A stretch of DNA of 64,000 bases from Aricia agestis (GCF_905147365.1 NC_056419.1:8563501-8627500); one strand, 5' to 3'. Counted from the first letter of the stretch, positions 54,201-63,325 are shown. The notes: generated from the letters alone by a model not told the origin. Translations and numbers: made by a program.

Positions 54201-57200
54201 CGTCAGGACGTAAAATTATATAGCTGACGTGTGGGATGTCCTTAAAGAAAATATGACAGTAAAGGGTAAACGCACTTCTGACGTGTTTTGTTTTCTCGTA
54301 AAAGAACCTAAAATTGATTAGGACTAATAATAAAAAATAATCCTATTTGCCATAGAGTCATAATATCCATTATACACATACTCAATTGTATTTTTATAGC
54401 AGCTTTATGGGCTAAACGGCGCAGACGCAGACATTTCTTTAGGGTTATTGGATCATTTTATTGATTGCCTAATGCCTTGCCTTCAACAGAAACTATTTTA
54501 CGATAATTTTCAATGCCATACAACAGTAGATAAATCAGGAATTTTATACAAACCAACAATAAACAACTGCTTCGGTAAAATAATCAGGTGGAAAAGACTC
54601 TAGGTAGAGTGTAGAACTACTAGTACAAACTAAATTCATTATATTATTTTACTTTTAGATGAAAGAATAATATTTTGATAAAGAAAGGTATACACAGGGG
54701 TAATTACAATATTTAAGTAAGGAAAAAGTTTATCTTTATCTAGCTTCCCATGAAAAGTCACCTCAATTCGCGTAATTTGAACATAGACTATATCTTCAAA
54801 TTACGCGATCTCATACTATTAGGTGGCTGGAAAGAGTATTTTCAAGAGAAACTAAAGGAGATAGAGAAAGATTCTTCCTGGATATTGTTCGTCATGTACT
54901 GTCCAGACAGACGGAAATTCCTAATGTTCAATTTCGGCAATGACGATGACTCATAAGTCATGACATACTTAAGTATTTTCGGTTTCATTTAAGCCGTCTT
55001 TAGTGACAGAGCTAAATCCGTGTCATTAGCTTTCAGACGAAAAAGCCAGACGATTGATTTATATTTTATACGCATCCACAAGTGATCTCTAAATTGATAG
55101 TTATACTAAAATTGGTAGGAAAAAGGATTATAAACATGCAAAAACAAATAGTGCAGTAATTACAATTATTACTAGAGTTGAATATTAGAAATGCTAAAGT
55201 TGCTCTATCTGTATTTTTACTGTCTGAAGGTCTGTTACCATTTTAAGTACAAGCCGCTGGACCGATTTTGATGGTTATGGCTATTGTTTGGTTTATACTA
55301 TTCCATGACTTATGGGATAGTTTTTGTATAAAAAAAATATTACGATTCTGGCACAATAAATGAATTTAGGCGCAATGAAGTTACGGCTTACTAATTTATA
55401 CTTACTAGTTTTTATTATTCGTAGTTCCTACCTAAGTATGTATACTACTATAGTATAAACTGTATATTAAACGCACGTGTTGGAAGTTGGAACATTATTT
55501 GTTTTATAAACCGATAGTTTACACTCGTCTGGCGGAAAACTGTGTAATGCGAGCTCGGCTAGCAACAGGCATAATTACAATTTACAGTAATTGAAGGTAC
55601 AGTAGCCATAACCAAGATCTAGTATTGCCGCTATTGTTGAAATAATAATTATGTCATATGAGATTAAACGAAAAAAAAAAACATTTTTTTTCGTTTAATC
55701 TCATTGTCTTCATTGCCCATTGATTTTACCAACATGTTTTAATTTAAGTACCTACTTATATTTAAAGATTTTTGCGACATTATTAAACGGTACAAGTTAC
55801 AAGAATATTCCTTGCTCATACTTCATTTGCATAAGATTACTTCATGCTCTTGATTCAATAGCACAAGGATGAGTTATGCCTTATGGTATCTATTACTTAT
55901 TACTAAATGCAATCTAACGCACTGAAGTTATCCAGACTTGCAAATATGATATGACGTAATTCTAAAATGGTGGGTGGTATGATTTATTTATTGCGAGCTA
56001 CATTTACGTTTGTAGAGAACAATACTTTATGTCCTTATGTATATCAAGGTATGCTTACTGTTCTGCAATAGATATTATTTTTTAAGGGATACGACATATA
56101 AATATTATGGATAGACTAGATGTTCCGCGCGGCTTCGCCCGCGTAATTTAGGAATGTCACGGAAACCGCACATTTTTCCGCAAAAAAAGAAACCTATGAC
56201 CTTTCACGTGGTCTATTCTTCATGTGTGCCAAATATCATAAAAATTGCTCCCAGTAGTTTCTTAAGATAATAAGCAATTTTAAATTATTTATTCCGTTTT
56301 TTCCTCATTTTCTTCTATTTCTTCGCTCCTATTAGTCTTAGTATGATAAAATATAGCCTATAGCCTTCTTCGATAAATGGGCTATCTCACACTGAAAGAA
56401 TTTTTTAAATCGGACCAGTAGTTCCTGATATTAGCGCGTTCAAATAAGCCCTTTCAAATAATTTCCCCCGTTTTTTCCACACTTTCCTCTATTTCTTCGC
56501 TCCATTAGTCTTAGTGTGATAAAATATAGCCTATAGCATACCTCCGTAAATGGGCTATCTAACACTGAAAGATTTTTTTCAAATCCGACCCTACTGGTCC
56601 GACTTGAAAAAAATCTCATCATCTCAGTAGTTCCTGAGACTAGCGCGTTCAAACAAACAAACTAACAAACTCTTCCGCTTTATAATATTAATATAGATTA
56701 GTATAGATTGACAACATCACGAATAATATGAAGAAGCTGTTTCGTATGATGTTAATCAGTACTTAACATTTATTCACACCGACTAACATTCCTTACGGTC
56801 TATCTAAAGAACTGTGAGTTGTATAGTATGCAAGACACAGTATGAGCACTGCAATACAACACATTAAAAAGTGTTTATAAAGAGCCAACAACGCCTAAAC
56901 GACTTGTTACATTTCCTTTGTGTTTTATTAGTCCATGTGTGATCACTGATCAGTGTTTCTAACTTCGTTTCCTTGAACTTTTGTTTGTGTTACCCAGTAC
57001 AGATGTGCACCTAGCATGTAGGTATAAGACGGTATAGTGATATTATAGGTATGTAAATGTACTACCTACGATGCTACGACCTTTTGGCTAGTAGGCAGTG
57101 GCTACGTAGTACGACCACAGTCCACAGATTTGAAATTACTAATAGTTACTACATAAGTATGACGTACTGCACATTTAATTATTATGGTGCTTAATCGTTA

Positions 57201-60200
57201 CTTTGTACTATTTCTGTACAACCAAGAAGTAGATAAGTACTAATTATATTATTTCTCTAACTTCTAAAGATCTTTTAATTTTTTACATCAGTAGGCCTAC
57301 CAAAAATTGGAAGGAATATTATAGCCTTTTCCCGTAAAGTTCACGAAAAACTTTATCATGCGAATATTTGTACATATTAAGAATATTAGATAGGTATTGC
57401 AAAATATAAGATGTAGTTAGCTAGTTGCACAGTAACTAATATAATATATTTATTATATTAGTAGTACCAACTAGTTGTGAATATCTCCAATAATACACCT
57501 GTGATAACCCTTGTCTAACACTGCGACCTCCAACAGTGTTGCTATAACTATTATTGCGTCATTTTAGGGTTCTAATATTTTTACGTCATTTCGGGGTTCC
57601 GTAAAAATGGGGATACTGTAACTGAGTGATGACTCAAAATTTATATCCTGTCCACGTATCTGTTACAATGTAAGTAAGTACACCTATCTGCCAAATTACG
57701 GTCTTCGATAGCCAAGGCTATCGAAGACCTATTAAAAAAAACAAGTTTTTTTTTAATAGGTATGTGATGTGGATTTGTTCCAACGGGAATTCCGTTCAAC
57801 CATTTTGTACGTAGCCCTTAGCTTTATGCACAAATCCGAGTCTCTATCTACAGTTATCTAAGATCATTAAAGTTTATACGGAAAAGTTCATCTGTGCATA
57901 AAAGTAACTAAAAAAATAAAAATATACCTATCACACTGTTATAAAGGTTCACAATAATTCCTTTTGAGTTTATTCATCATAAAAGTCCATATATATAGGA
58001 ATAGGCAATCTGCCAACAAGGAATGATGGTCTCACATGGATGATGCAACACCGACGTATTTCATAGGACAGAGCTTCCCAAACTGTGCGTCGCGACGCCC
58101 CGGGGCGTCGCATGTCAATACAACCAAATCGAGTGAGCGCCGCGCGCATTATGTCAATCATACATCCCGGGATTCCCTGGCAGTCTAATCCCCGGTTTCA
58201 GAAGCTAGGCTCAGAAAAGCAAGCGCAACCTTCACATTAGCCAGCCATATCTCTTTTAATTTTTATGCTCATGTTTGCTCATAGTCATGGGGTCATTATT
58301 TCCTAATAAAAATATAAATATCCAAATAGTGTTTATAATTTGCACTGCTATTACAATAGTGTCGTAACTCGAAATGTGTCGAATTTGATATTCGATCATT
58401 AAAAGATAGACAATTTCTTCCTCTATGCGTCATTATGACCGTCGTAAAAATAGTGCAAGAAACGACTCCGAAATGGCATTGTAAGTCACTATAGATGGTT
58501 GACCGGGGGGGGATATCAGCATCTGCAACAATTTCCCTACCCCCTTCACTTGGTCTACTCTATATCTGTGCCAAATTTTGCCATAAAAATTGTAGTTCGT
58601 AATTTCTAATATTTCCCCCGTTTTTCCCACATTTTCCTGAGTTTCTTCGATCGTATTAGTCTTGGCCTATAGTCTTACTGAAATAAGTTTTTAAATCGGA
58701 CCTGTAGTTCCTCCGATTCCGTTCAAGCAAACATACTCTTCAAGTTTATAATATTAGGTAGGTTAGATTTTTTTTAATTATCGCTTGACAAACTCGAGTC
58801 TCGATCTAAAAGACTATGAAAAGTACCAATTACATGGTATAATATGGCAGTGATGATGATGATGATGTTGATGATGAATGTAATTTGCATAGTAGCATAT
58901 GCTTTCCGTTCTTAAAACAACGCCGAAACTCCCAAACTTGTGTCTATAAAGAATCAGGAGTTCTCTCAGCACCTTTCGAACCACGGTATACCAGGTATAC
59001 CTCGGTGCAAAATCTTACTTGTTGGTAGCATATGCTTAGAATATTACTCACGAAACCGAAGTCACCACATGTTTCCCTATAAATTTTGAGGAGTTCCCTC
59101 GATTACTTATGGATCCTTCATCAGATCACCACTTTTGTAAATATAATACCAAATTGGGATGATACCCTATATACCAAAAGAAAGATTTTGAAAATCGGTT
59201 AACAAACGGCGGAGTAATCGTTGAACATAAGAAAACGAACCTAACACCTCCCCCATTTTGAAAGTCGGTTAAAATTGTAGCCTTGTGTTATTCTGATGTA
59301 TAAGCTATATTATTGTTAATAAATCCGTTCAGTAGTTTTTGCGTGCCAGAATAACAAACATCCATACATCTATACATCCATACATTTATACATCCAAACA
59401 AACTTTCACTTTTATAATATTATATAGTAGGATAGTAGGAAGTAGGATTTTTGGGGGCTGGGTTGAGGGCCGTCGTAAAGAAATGGCAAAGTCGCATCAC
59501 AATTCACAGTACATTTATAAGTTTGTGAAGCCCTGTCATAGCCCATAGGACATGATACTCTTATTAACTGAAATGCATATCCGTCTATAAAAACTTTATA
59601 GTTCCATTCAAAGGTATCAAATGGAGATATAAGAATAAACTTTGTTTGAAGGCAGCTTAAAAAAATGAAATGTACCCAAATAAGTACCTACTAAGTACGT
59701 CAGATGTACGAAGTATCAATCTACTGTTTTACATTTCGTCCATATTTATTATCTCAATGTTTATAAAAATCTTATTATGTGCGATTCCTGGAATATTGCC
59801 CACGAGTACCTATAGCACGCAGAAACTAACTTGGCACCTGCTTCCATAGAGTTTCCTCTAAACGAGACGGCTACTGAACTTCTGCGTGTTATATTTGAGA
59901 ACACTCACACTTTCTGCGAGTTGGGTTATTTCGATCCAGCGACCCAATTACTCGAAATAACCAATGTCTAGTTCAAACGTATTGACAGTCAAGTTTACTA
60001 ATACCGGGTAAATTAACCGTCTGCTAATTTGTTAATTTTGTAAATTGTACCCGATCTATAAGCTTAATATTGCCATTAAATTATTTAAAAGTCAGATAGA
60101 TCATAGGGTCCTCATCTGACTTTTTTTAAACCAACATATTAACCTTGACACAACCCGACCAAATAACGCATTCCCAGGTCTCCTGTCTGCCTATGAATTC

Positions 60201-60565
60201 TATCTATTTTTGCGAGATATTTCAATTGGTAGCCTTCATAGCCGCTCATGCTGAGTTTTGTTTACTTTTAGATGAAAACAAAAGGAATATTAATGTAACT
60301 TACATTCCATCCGACGGCTTCCAAGTGGAACTCCATCTTCTCTGGGTCATCTGGCTCGGAATCTGTATCCAAAAGGGTTTCGTTCCCGCTGTCTGAATCC
60401 CTCGTGCCGCTGCCGACTTCGCTGACCGTCTTCTGTTCTCCATCCTGCTCCTCTATCTCCTTTAAAGGCGCTAACGGCGTGGACTCCTCTAGAGCAGCCT
60501 TCTGTGACGCTTGACGAAGTATTGAACCAAATTTCTCGAAGAAACTGTCGTCTACTTCTTGAATT
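39183..60565 (-). CDS. BAIAP3-like: BAIAP3/Munc13-4 (UNC13D) family protein, C2-MUN-C2
   Basis: This protein family primes SNARE-driven fusion of dense-core or secretory vesicles. Minus-strand exons: 60565-60304 (N-terminal alternative), 53455-53363 (alternative first exon with ATG), then 51934-51588, 50806-50759, 50141-49982, 47667-47488, 46954-46753, 46448-46016, 45754-45500, 45098-44807, 44394-44299, 43922-43786, 43430-43340, 43133-42924, 42503-42429, 40740-40434, 40127-40004, 39767-39574 and 39298-39183 (TAG). Every phase matches, and the shared part is 1088 residues, close to Munc13-4. C2A carries KDPTGLSDPFV and VWDFDPAE; C2B carries TDSNGLCDSYV and IKDKDMFS; both look able to bind calcium. 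The MUN/MHD region lies between them. Drosophila staccato/unc-13-4A is the likely fly relative. The exons upstream of 60565 were not found. Confidence 0.92.
39440..39566. repeat. Degenerate 12-bp minisatellite next to a splice donor
   Basis: About ten diverged units of the type GTGTTGCTGACG / TATTGCTGGCGT run up to a few bases from the donor at 39573. It is not coding in the gene's direction. Confidence 0.75.
39574..39767 (-). CDS. BAIAP3-like: BAIAP3-like exon: C2B loop 3
   Basis: It encodes PLSAEQSRTPDALIHLVI, then KDKDMFSVSNTFVGEAYL with the calcium-loop aspartates, and ends RPTNI. It enters needing one base and leaves one. Donor GTATGT. Confidence 0.9.
40004..40127 (-). CDS. BAIAP3-like: BAIAP3-like exon: C2B strand region
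   Basis: It begins with two bases that complete Gly and reads LCDSYVRVGLQPEDAF, then FPLYDEMFL. The Asp in CDSY is a calcium-loop residue. Donor GTAAGT. It joins upstream only if the preceding intron uses a GC donor. Confidence 0.9.
40434..40740 (-). CDS. BAIAP3-like: BAIAP3-like exon ending at a GC donor
   Basis: It encodes KRRPPSFFHNLHECLKIMV through ISEPKMGMLTVRAQF and ends NARNLVATDSN plus one base. The following bases are GCAAGT. With this GC donor the next exon gives DSNGLCDSYV, a standard C2 loop. The nearby GT (40429) would put the next exon out of frame with an immediate stop. Confidence 0.88.
41036..41170. mobile_element. 135-bp foldback, ~54-bp arms, in a BAIAP3-like intron
   Basis: CTGTCAAAAAAGTGAAGAAA through ACATCGTAGTGTCATC is repeated inverted after a ~27-base loop with only a few mismatches. 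It looks like a MITE or a long hairpin precursor. Confidence 0.8.
42429..43430 (-). CDS. BAIAP3-like: BAIAP3-like exons: second Munc13-homology region
   Basis: Three exons: 43430-43340 (CKETLQNVIENAIDTVKNKI), 43133-42924 (MMPSITRFLIEGAELLHQD to ELIQANLE) and 42503-42429 (HRRAKITRYIDPRRLHKSAA). They are all-helical and read in one frame with the neighbouring exons. The segment is in the position of the second Munc13-homology domain, just before C2B. Confidence 0.88.
43637..43706 (-). repeat. Exon-end duplicate with donor, fused to a transposon end
   Basis: 43663-43703 copies the 3' end of the exon at 43786-43922 together with its donor and 7 intron bases. In the gene's frame it reads CEASPNEAQR before GTGCGT, against CEARSPMEAQR in the real exon. 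It abuts CAGGGTGTAACAAAAATAAG, the end of the foldback family. It has no convincing acceptor. Confidence 0.7.
43786..45098 (-). CDS. BAIAP3-like: BAIAP3-like exons: first Munc13-homology region
   Basis: Three exons: 45098-44807 (LGQGLNETEWSNYAISKF to YTFVAKIID), 44394-44299 (DICRCCVFYSERMSARVESV) and 43922-43786 (TTEWCVAINNIDYVRRSLE to MEAQ). The Cys-rich helix followed by CVAINNI is typical of the first MHD segment of Munc13 proteins. All junctions are GT-AG in phase. Confidence 0.88.
44485..44605. repeat. Dispersed repeat E in a BAIAP3-like intron
   Basis: It shares GTTCTTGCAATCTACGAG with 25788, then carries the same inner sequence in the opposite direction (CTCGCTCGCTACTGACTG to CTACAAATAAAGGCTACGC). 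Confidence 0.65.
45500..46448 (-). CDS. BAIAP3-like: BAIAP3-like exons: MUN domain middle
   Basis: Two exons: 46448-46016 (LINEEDVKLFWDAAKKLLPT to AIEYFDRVFG) and 45754-45500 (VMSFPYSKALYGVYENKIAS to LALQRFL). The first is the longest exon of the gene, 433 bp. They form the helical stalk of the MUN domain. Splice sites TTTCCAG/GTAAGT and TTTTCAG/GTGAGT. Confidence 0.88.
46557..46740 (-). repeat. Intronic copies of the neighbouring exon plus a repeated spacer
   Basis: 46629-46686 is nearly identical to 46822-46880 inside the exon 46753-46954 (CAGTGAGCGCGCAGTACACC to GGCGGGGCACAGGCCG). A third, decayed piece lies at 46557-46582. Each copy is followed by the same non-exon block, ATATTCCCTCTCTTTCCCAC and CTATATAGTAT. 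In frame the copy would read QR where the exon reads QW. Confidence 0.8.
46753..46954 (-). CDS. BAIAP3-like: BAIAP3-like exon: start of the MUN region
   Basis: It encodes VAPYWWCGNFSAPAEAILTQ, then LCPADNALAQWVVYCALTVD, and ends KPLQS plus one base. Acceptor AATTTCAG, donor GTGAGT. It is GC-richer than its introns and partly duplicated downstream. Confidence 0.9.
47488..47667 (-). CDS. BAIAP3-like: BAIAP3-like exon: end of C2A
   Basis: 60 codons in phase 0 at both ends: SIPAGGMSMWLNLSKKSK, GVLKVRCSFSS, HRHLLRILLLHELESSK. It contains the last C2A strands and the first helix of the following domain. Acceptor TTTTTACCAG, donor GTATGA. Confidence 0.9.
47692..47880. repeat. Degenerate ~28-bp tandem repeat beside an exon
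   Basis: Six or seven diverged units of TTCAAAAAGGAGTATATTCCGA lie directly upstream (gene sense) of the acceptor at 47668. Confidence 0.75.
48388..48690. repeat. Interspersed repeat family F, copy 1
   Basis: AACCGACTTCCAAAAACGAGGAGG, ATTACTCCGCCGTTTGTGAACC and GTAATCGAGGGAACTCCTCG blocks. A reversed copy lies at 59010-59275. It is a frequent type of lepidopteran repeat and is non-coding. Confidence 0.75.
49615..49750. mobile_element. 136-bp MITE with 18-bp perfect terminal repeats
   Basis: GCAAGGGTGTACCTGACA at 49615-49632 and its exact reverse complement at 49733-49750. Further CCTGTCAGG-type inverted motifs lie inside. Confidence 0.85.
49982..50806 (-). CDS. BAIAP3-like: BAIAP3-like exons: C2A calcium loop and helix
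   Basis: Exon 50806-50759 (48 bp; PMPGSLQDDSLCLEV) joins exon 50141-49982 (DFDPAETVKEKMTKIFEV to DNELIGTSNIPLK). The junction makes VWDFD with two calcium-loop aspartates. The inserted helix after DFDPAE is usual for Munc13-4/BAIAP3 C2A domains. Confidence 0.9.
51275..51412. repeat. Three tandem 42-43-bp units, each a palindrome
   Basis: Unit GGTCAAAAGC followed by ACAGTATAGCAATAT and its inverted partner ATATTGCTATACTGT. Units lie at 51275, 51317 and 51360, with a trailing GGTCAAAAGC at 51403. The last two are identical. Confidence 0.92.
51588..51934 (-). CDS. BAIAP3-like: BAIAP3-like exon: common N-terminal helix and C2A
   Basis: It encodes VDELYLEILYEILHNVGG, AMLSYVQEAFKISNDKHTEL, then C2A from ELMLNVEVVEGKDLVP and DPTGLSDPFVTIYLM to the start of strand 4. 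Both N-terminal exons enter here in phase 0. Confidence 0.92.
52165..52292. mobile_element. MITE with TTTCACCACTTCCT ends, copy 2
   Basis: The same ends and centre as 35344-35474, slightly shorter, lying in the intron between the alternative first exon and the common exon of the BAIAP3-like gene. Confidence 0.8.
53363..53455 (-). CDS. BAIAP3-like: BAIAP3-like alternative first coding exon
   Basis: The ATG at 53455 opens 31 codons, MYGSGTLRTKYRGVKKELL and DRQTSLIIQSMT, up to donor GTACGT in phase 0. It fits the exon at 51934 and makes a 1119-residue protein. A GC-richer stretch just upstream (53490-53640) looks like its promoter and 5' UTR. The start is basic, without a signal peptide. Confidence 0.75.
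53490..53650 (-). promoter_or_regulatory. Candidate internal promoter of the BAIAP3-like gene
   Basis: It is GC-richer than its flanks (GACGTCATCGCGTCTGG, GGACTTCGGACGCACCGCGG), contains a CRE-like GACGTCA, and lies directly before the ATG exon at 53455. No TATA box at a clear distance. Confidence 0.4.
55658..55704. repeat. Hairpin with ~21-bp perfect arms
   Basis: ATGAGATTAAACG followed by an A-run, CAT or similar spacer, a T-run and CGTTTAATCTCAT. Confidence 0.85.
56113..56700 (-). repeat. Interspersed repeat family G with internal duplication
   Basis: It begins AGATGTTCCGCGCGGCTTCGCC. The block TATTTCTTCGCTCC to AGTCTTAGTATGATAAAATA and CTGAAAGAATTTTTT is present twice, from about 56318 and 56491. 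It matches 7780-8095 reversed. Confidence 0.75.
57700..57760. repeat. Two adjoining perfect hairpins
   Basis: GGTCTTCGATAGCC-AA-GGCTATCGAAGACC (57700-57729) shares its last two bases with CCTATTAAAAAAAAC ... GTTTTTTTTTAATAGG (57728-57760). Confidence 0.88.
59010..59275. repeat. Interspersed repeat family F, copy 2 (reversed)
   Basis: TGAGGAGTTCCCTCGATTAC, AACGGCGGAGTAATCGTTGAAC and TTTTGAAAGTCGGTT, the reverse of 48388-48690. Confidence 0.75.
60304..60565 (-). CDS. BAIAP3-like: BAIAP3-like N-terminal acidic exon (long form)
   Basis: Acceptor CTTTTCAG before 60565 and donor GTAAGT after 60304. It encodes IQEVDDSFFEKFGSILRQAS, then a Ser/Asp/Glu-rich linker (GTRDSDSGNETLLDTDSEPD) and EFHLEAVGWN, ending in phase 0. 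It can join the exon at 51934 directly. It needs an upstream exon ending with two bases, which I did not find before Ssadh, so that exon may lie beyond it. Confidence 0.75.
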
Positions 60566-60869
60566 CTGAAAAGATAAAATTTTGTTGTTAAATAACATTT
60601 AAGTTATAAGTTTTATATGCGGTCCTTGTTAATAAAAATCTGCCATAAAGTAGTCAACTTCACTATCAGGATTCTCATTGGTATACTGTATACCTACGGC
60701 TATACATATTATGTGAACCATCAAGAGCGGCAAAGCACTCATAAAGAGCTAACTGATTAGTGATTACACGTCCCGAGTAGAGTGGGAGACAGTGCAAAAA
60801 GACAATTTGATTGGCCATTAGGCCCAGGACTACTGTCTCGCCACTTTACTAAGTACGTAATCTAGGCCT

Positions 60870-61030
60870 CGGGGTGGTGTCGGGTCTGTAGATGATCGCT
60901 GGTAGAGTTGCGGTAGGTTCTATCGTACCCGCAACTCTGCCTGGAGCACCATGGGGTTTTAGTGGGTAGACTACGCAAGAGTCCCACATACCCCGGCCGA
61001 TATTCCCAATTTGCCGGGGATGCGCTAAAA
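60870..61030. repeat. Repeat related to 3320-3420
   Basis: GGGGTTTTAGTGGGTAG and GTCCCACATACCCC recall GGGTTTTAGTGGGTAGC and ATCCCACATAC at 3360-3402. It is non-coding. Confidence 0.55.
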
Positions 61031-61569
61031 TTAAAGGACAAGGTTGAAATAAAAAATATATGACTGAGTTTAAAAGTACTATTTATTGTTATTTATTGTA
61101 ATGTTAAACATCGATACATAATATTATATTGCTTGTTATGTAAGTATTAATTCTACAGGATTCAACATTTCTTTCATCAAATCATCCATATAATCTTATT
61201 AGCACATTACATTTAGGTATAATCTTATACTTGATAGTAACTACATATCAAACTTTATATATCACATTTTATTGGAAGACTGGAATGATAACACAGTTCT
61301 GGCAAGATTAGTAATACATGATCTGTAAATGTTTGGTAATATTTTATTTAAATACAATTTCTATGGATTGTTCTAAAAATTGAACCACACCCATAAAACA
61401 TCTAACAAAATAGTAATAAAATCCTAATAGCATAACAATAAAAAAAGAATAGTATTAAAAACTTTGGTTTCATTACATTTAAATTAATAAGTATTTAAAA
61501 TAACAGAAACTGGTACCCTCTTATTACATCTATGCCCAATTCATTTTTATTTTACTAAACATACACTTT

Positions 61570-61680
61570 TTTTTTTATCAAATAAGCAAACAAGCAAACG
61601 GGTCACCTGATGGTAAGCAATTACCGTCGCCCATGGACACTCGCAACATCAGAAGAGCTGCAGGTGCGTTGCCGGCCTTT
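61570..61680 (-). mobile_element. Retroelement family A, short reverse copy
   Basis: TTTTTTTTATCAAATAAGC through GCAGGTGCGTTGCCGGCC. It lies in the 3' flank of Ssadh. Confidence 0.8.
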
Positions 61681-61807
61681 GAATTACTTTAAAAACTTAT
61701 ACCTAAACAACAGCCAAAAAAAGAGTATTGCGAGTTTACAAGCTCAATTGTAATTAGGTCTATGGCATGCAATGTTTTGTAATTCTTTAAACGTAATATT
61801 ATCATCT

Positions 61808-63325
61808 CTATTTGTCTAAAGCAGAGAATAAAGTGTACTTTATGTCCGTGTATTCTTCAGCTCCATGCTTGCTGCCCTCCCTGCCAATACCAGACTCCTT
61901 TATACCACCAAACGGTGCTTCCGTTGTTGACAACATCCCACTGTTGATGCCCACCATTCCGAACTCTAGCTCCTGTGACATTCTAAATGCTTGCCCGAGA
62001 TCCTTGGTGAAAACATAAGAGGCCAATCCACTTCTGGTGCTGTTAGCAATCTTTAGTACCTCCTCCTCCGTTTTAAACTTGTAACACACCACAACGGGGC
62101 CAAAAATCTCCTCTTTGTATATATTCATTTTTGGTGTTACATCAGTTAGCAGTGTTGATTCATAGAATTTGTTCCCAATGTTTGAAGCAACTTTTCCTCC
62201 TAGCATCAACTTGGCACCTTTGGAAACAGCATCGTCAACTAATCCAGTGATTTTGTTTACTTGGGCAGTGTTGATGAGTGGACCACAGGTAACACCTGGC
62301 TTAGAGCCTGGGCCTAATATGCATTTTTGAGCGATCTTTTCTTTTAAACCAGTGACAAACTTATTAAACACGTCTTCGTGGACTAAAAACCTGTTAGCCC
62401 CAACACATGCTTGACCATTGTTTCTGAACTTAGCCAACATAGCATTCTCTAAGGCATTATCCATGTCTGCGCTCGGGAACACTATGAAAGGAGCATTTCC
62501 TCCTAACTCTAGGGACACCCTCTTTACACCTTTGGCGGCCATACCATACAATATTTTTCCAACATGTGTAGAGCCTGTGAAGGATATGCAGCCAACTTGA
62601 GGATCCTCGCACAAGACTTGGCCCACATTAGGAGCATTTTTTCTGCTCGCTGTCACAACATTGATCACGCCTTTTGGGACACCTGCCTCCTCTGCCAACT
62701 GAACTGCAGCCAAAGCCGACAAAGGTGTGTCTTCAGCGGGTTTTATCACACAGGTGCAGCCTGCAGCCATCAGAGCTGACACTTTTCGGGTTATCATGGC
62801 AAAGGGAAAGTTCCATGGTGTAATAATAGACACCACACCTAGAGGTTGACGAGTGACCATAATTTGCTTGTTAGGCCAGGGGCTGGGAATTACTTCACCG
62901 TTGATATGTCGAGCGGTGTCCGCAAACCATTCCAAAAAAGAGCTCCCGTAAACAATCTCGCCTTTAGATTCAGCTAGAGGCTTTCCGGCTTCGGCGGTGA
63001 TAATTTCTGCTAAATAGTCGCTGTTCTTCATGCAAATGTCATACCATTTTCGTAGTATGCTCGATCTTTCTTTGGCGGTAGTCTTCTTCCAAGTTTTAAA
63101 AGCGTCTGCCGCGGCGTCCAAAGCCGCTTTAGTATCGTGAGCGTCCATGTCCGGTACTTCGGTTATAACTTTGTCGTCGGCTGGGTTTGTGACAGGATAC
63201 ACCGCCTTGCTTTGCGCGTTCACCCATTGTCCATTGACATAGGCTTGGTTTCTCAATAATTGCATGCTTTGATCAACAGAAGACATTTTAAAACCTCGAA
63301 CCACTTGATATGGTAAGCGTAACAT
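61808..63325 (-). CDS. Ssadh: Succinate-semialdehyde dehydrogenase, mitochondrial, intronless
   Basis: It oxidises succinate semialdehyde from GABA to succinate using NAD+ in mitochondria. The start is the ATG at 63325, giving 505 residues to TAG at 61808; a GTG two codons upstream only lengthens the open frame. MLRLPYQVVRGFKMSS, without acidic residues and with several Arg/Lys, fits a mitochondrial presequence. ALDH motifs: TPWNFPF with catalytic Asn172, KPAEDTPLSALA (cofactor side, typical of SSADH), GSTHVGK, LELGGNAPF with Glu273, NNGQACVGANR with Cys307, and EEIFGPVV. Length and motifs are complete, so the gene looks functional. The position two after the catalytic Cys is Gly. The protein has many introns in most animals, so the single exon may reflect an ancestral retrocopy. 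Confidence 0.94.
   Translation of the reverse strand: MLRLPYQVVRGFKMSSVDQSMQLLRNQAYVNGQWVNAQSKAVYPVTNPADDKVITEVPDMDAHDTKAALDAAADAFKTWKKTTAKERSSILRKWYDICMKNSDYLAEIITAEAGKPLAESKGEIVYGSSFLEWFADTARHINGEVIPSPWPNKQIMVTRQPLGVVSIITPWNFPFAMITRKVSALMAAGCTCVIKPAEDTPLSALAAVQLAEEAGVPKGVINVVTASRKNAPNVGQVLCEDPQVGCISFTGSTHVGKILYGMAAKGVKRVSLELGGNAPFIVFPSADMDNALENAMLAKFRNNGQACVGANRFLVHEDVFNKFVTGLKEKIAQKCILGPGSKPGVTCGPLINTAQVNKITGLVDDAVSKGAKLMLGGKVASNIGNKFYESTLLTDVTPKMNIYKEEIFGPVVVCYKFKTEEEVLKIANSTRSGLASYVFTKDLGQAFRMSQELEFGMVGINSGMLSTTEAPFGGIKESGIGREGSKHGAEEYTDIKYTLFSALDK

Larger units (their letters stand above)
53651..60303. other. First intron of the long BAIAP3-like form
   Basis: It holds hairpins at 54768-54807, 55658-55704 and 57700-57760. 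Family G repeats lie at 56113-56700 with an internal ~170-bp duplication, and another piece at 58600-58760. Other contents are a (GAT)n tract near 58853-58877, a reversed family F copy at 59010-59275 and AT-rich filler. A short open frame at 54750-54956 has a WKEYFQEKL motif as in some LINE proteins, too little to call. Confidence 0.55.

Noticed and set aside
54750..54956. 68-codon frame with WKEYFQEKL
   Set aside because: It resembles a LINE fragment by one short motif only and overlaps a small hairpin; not enough for a call.
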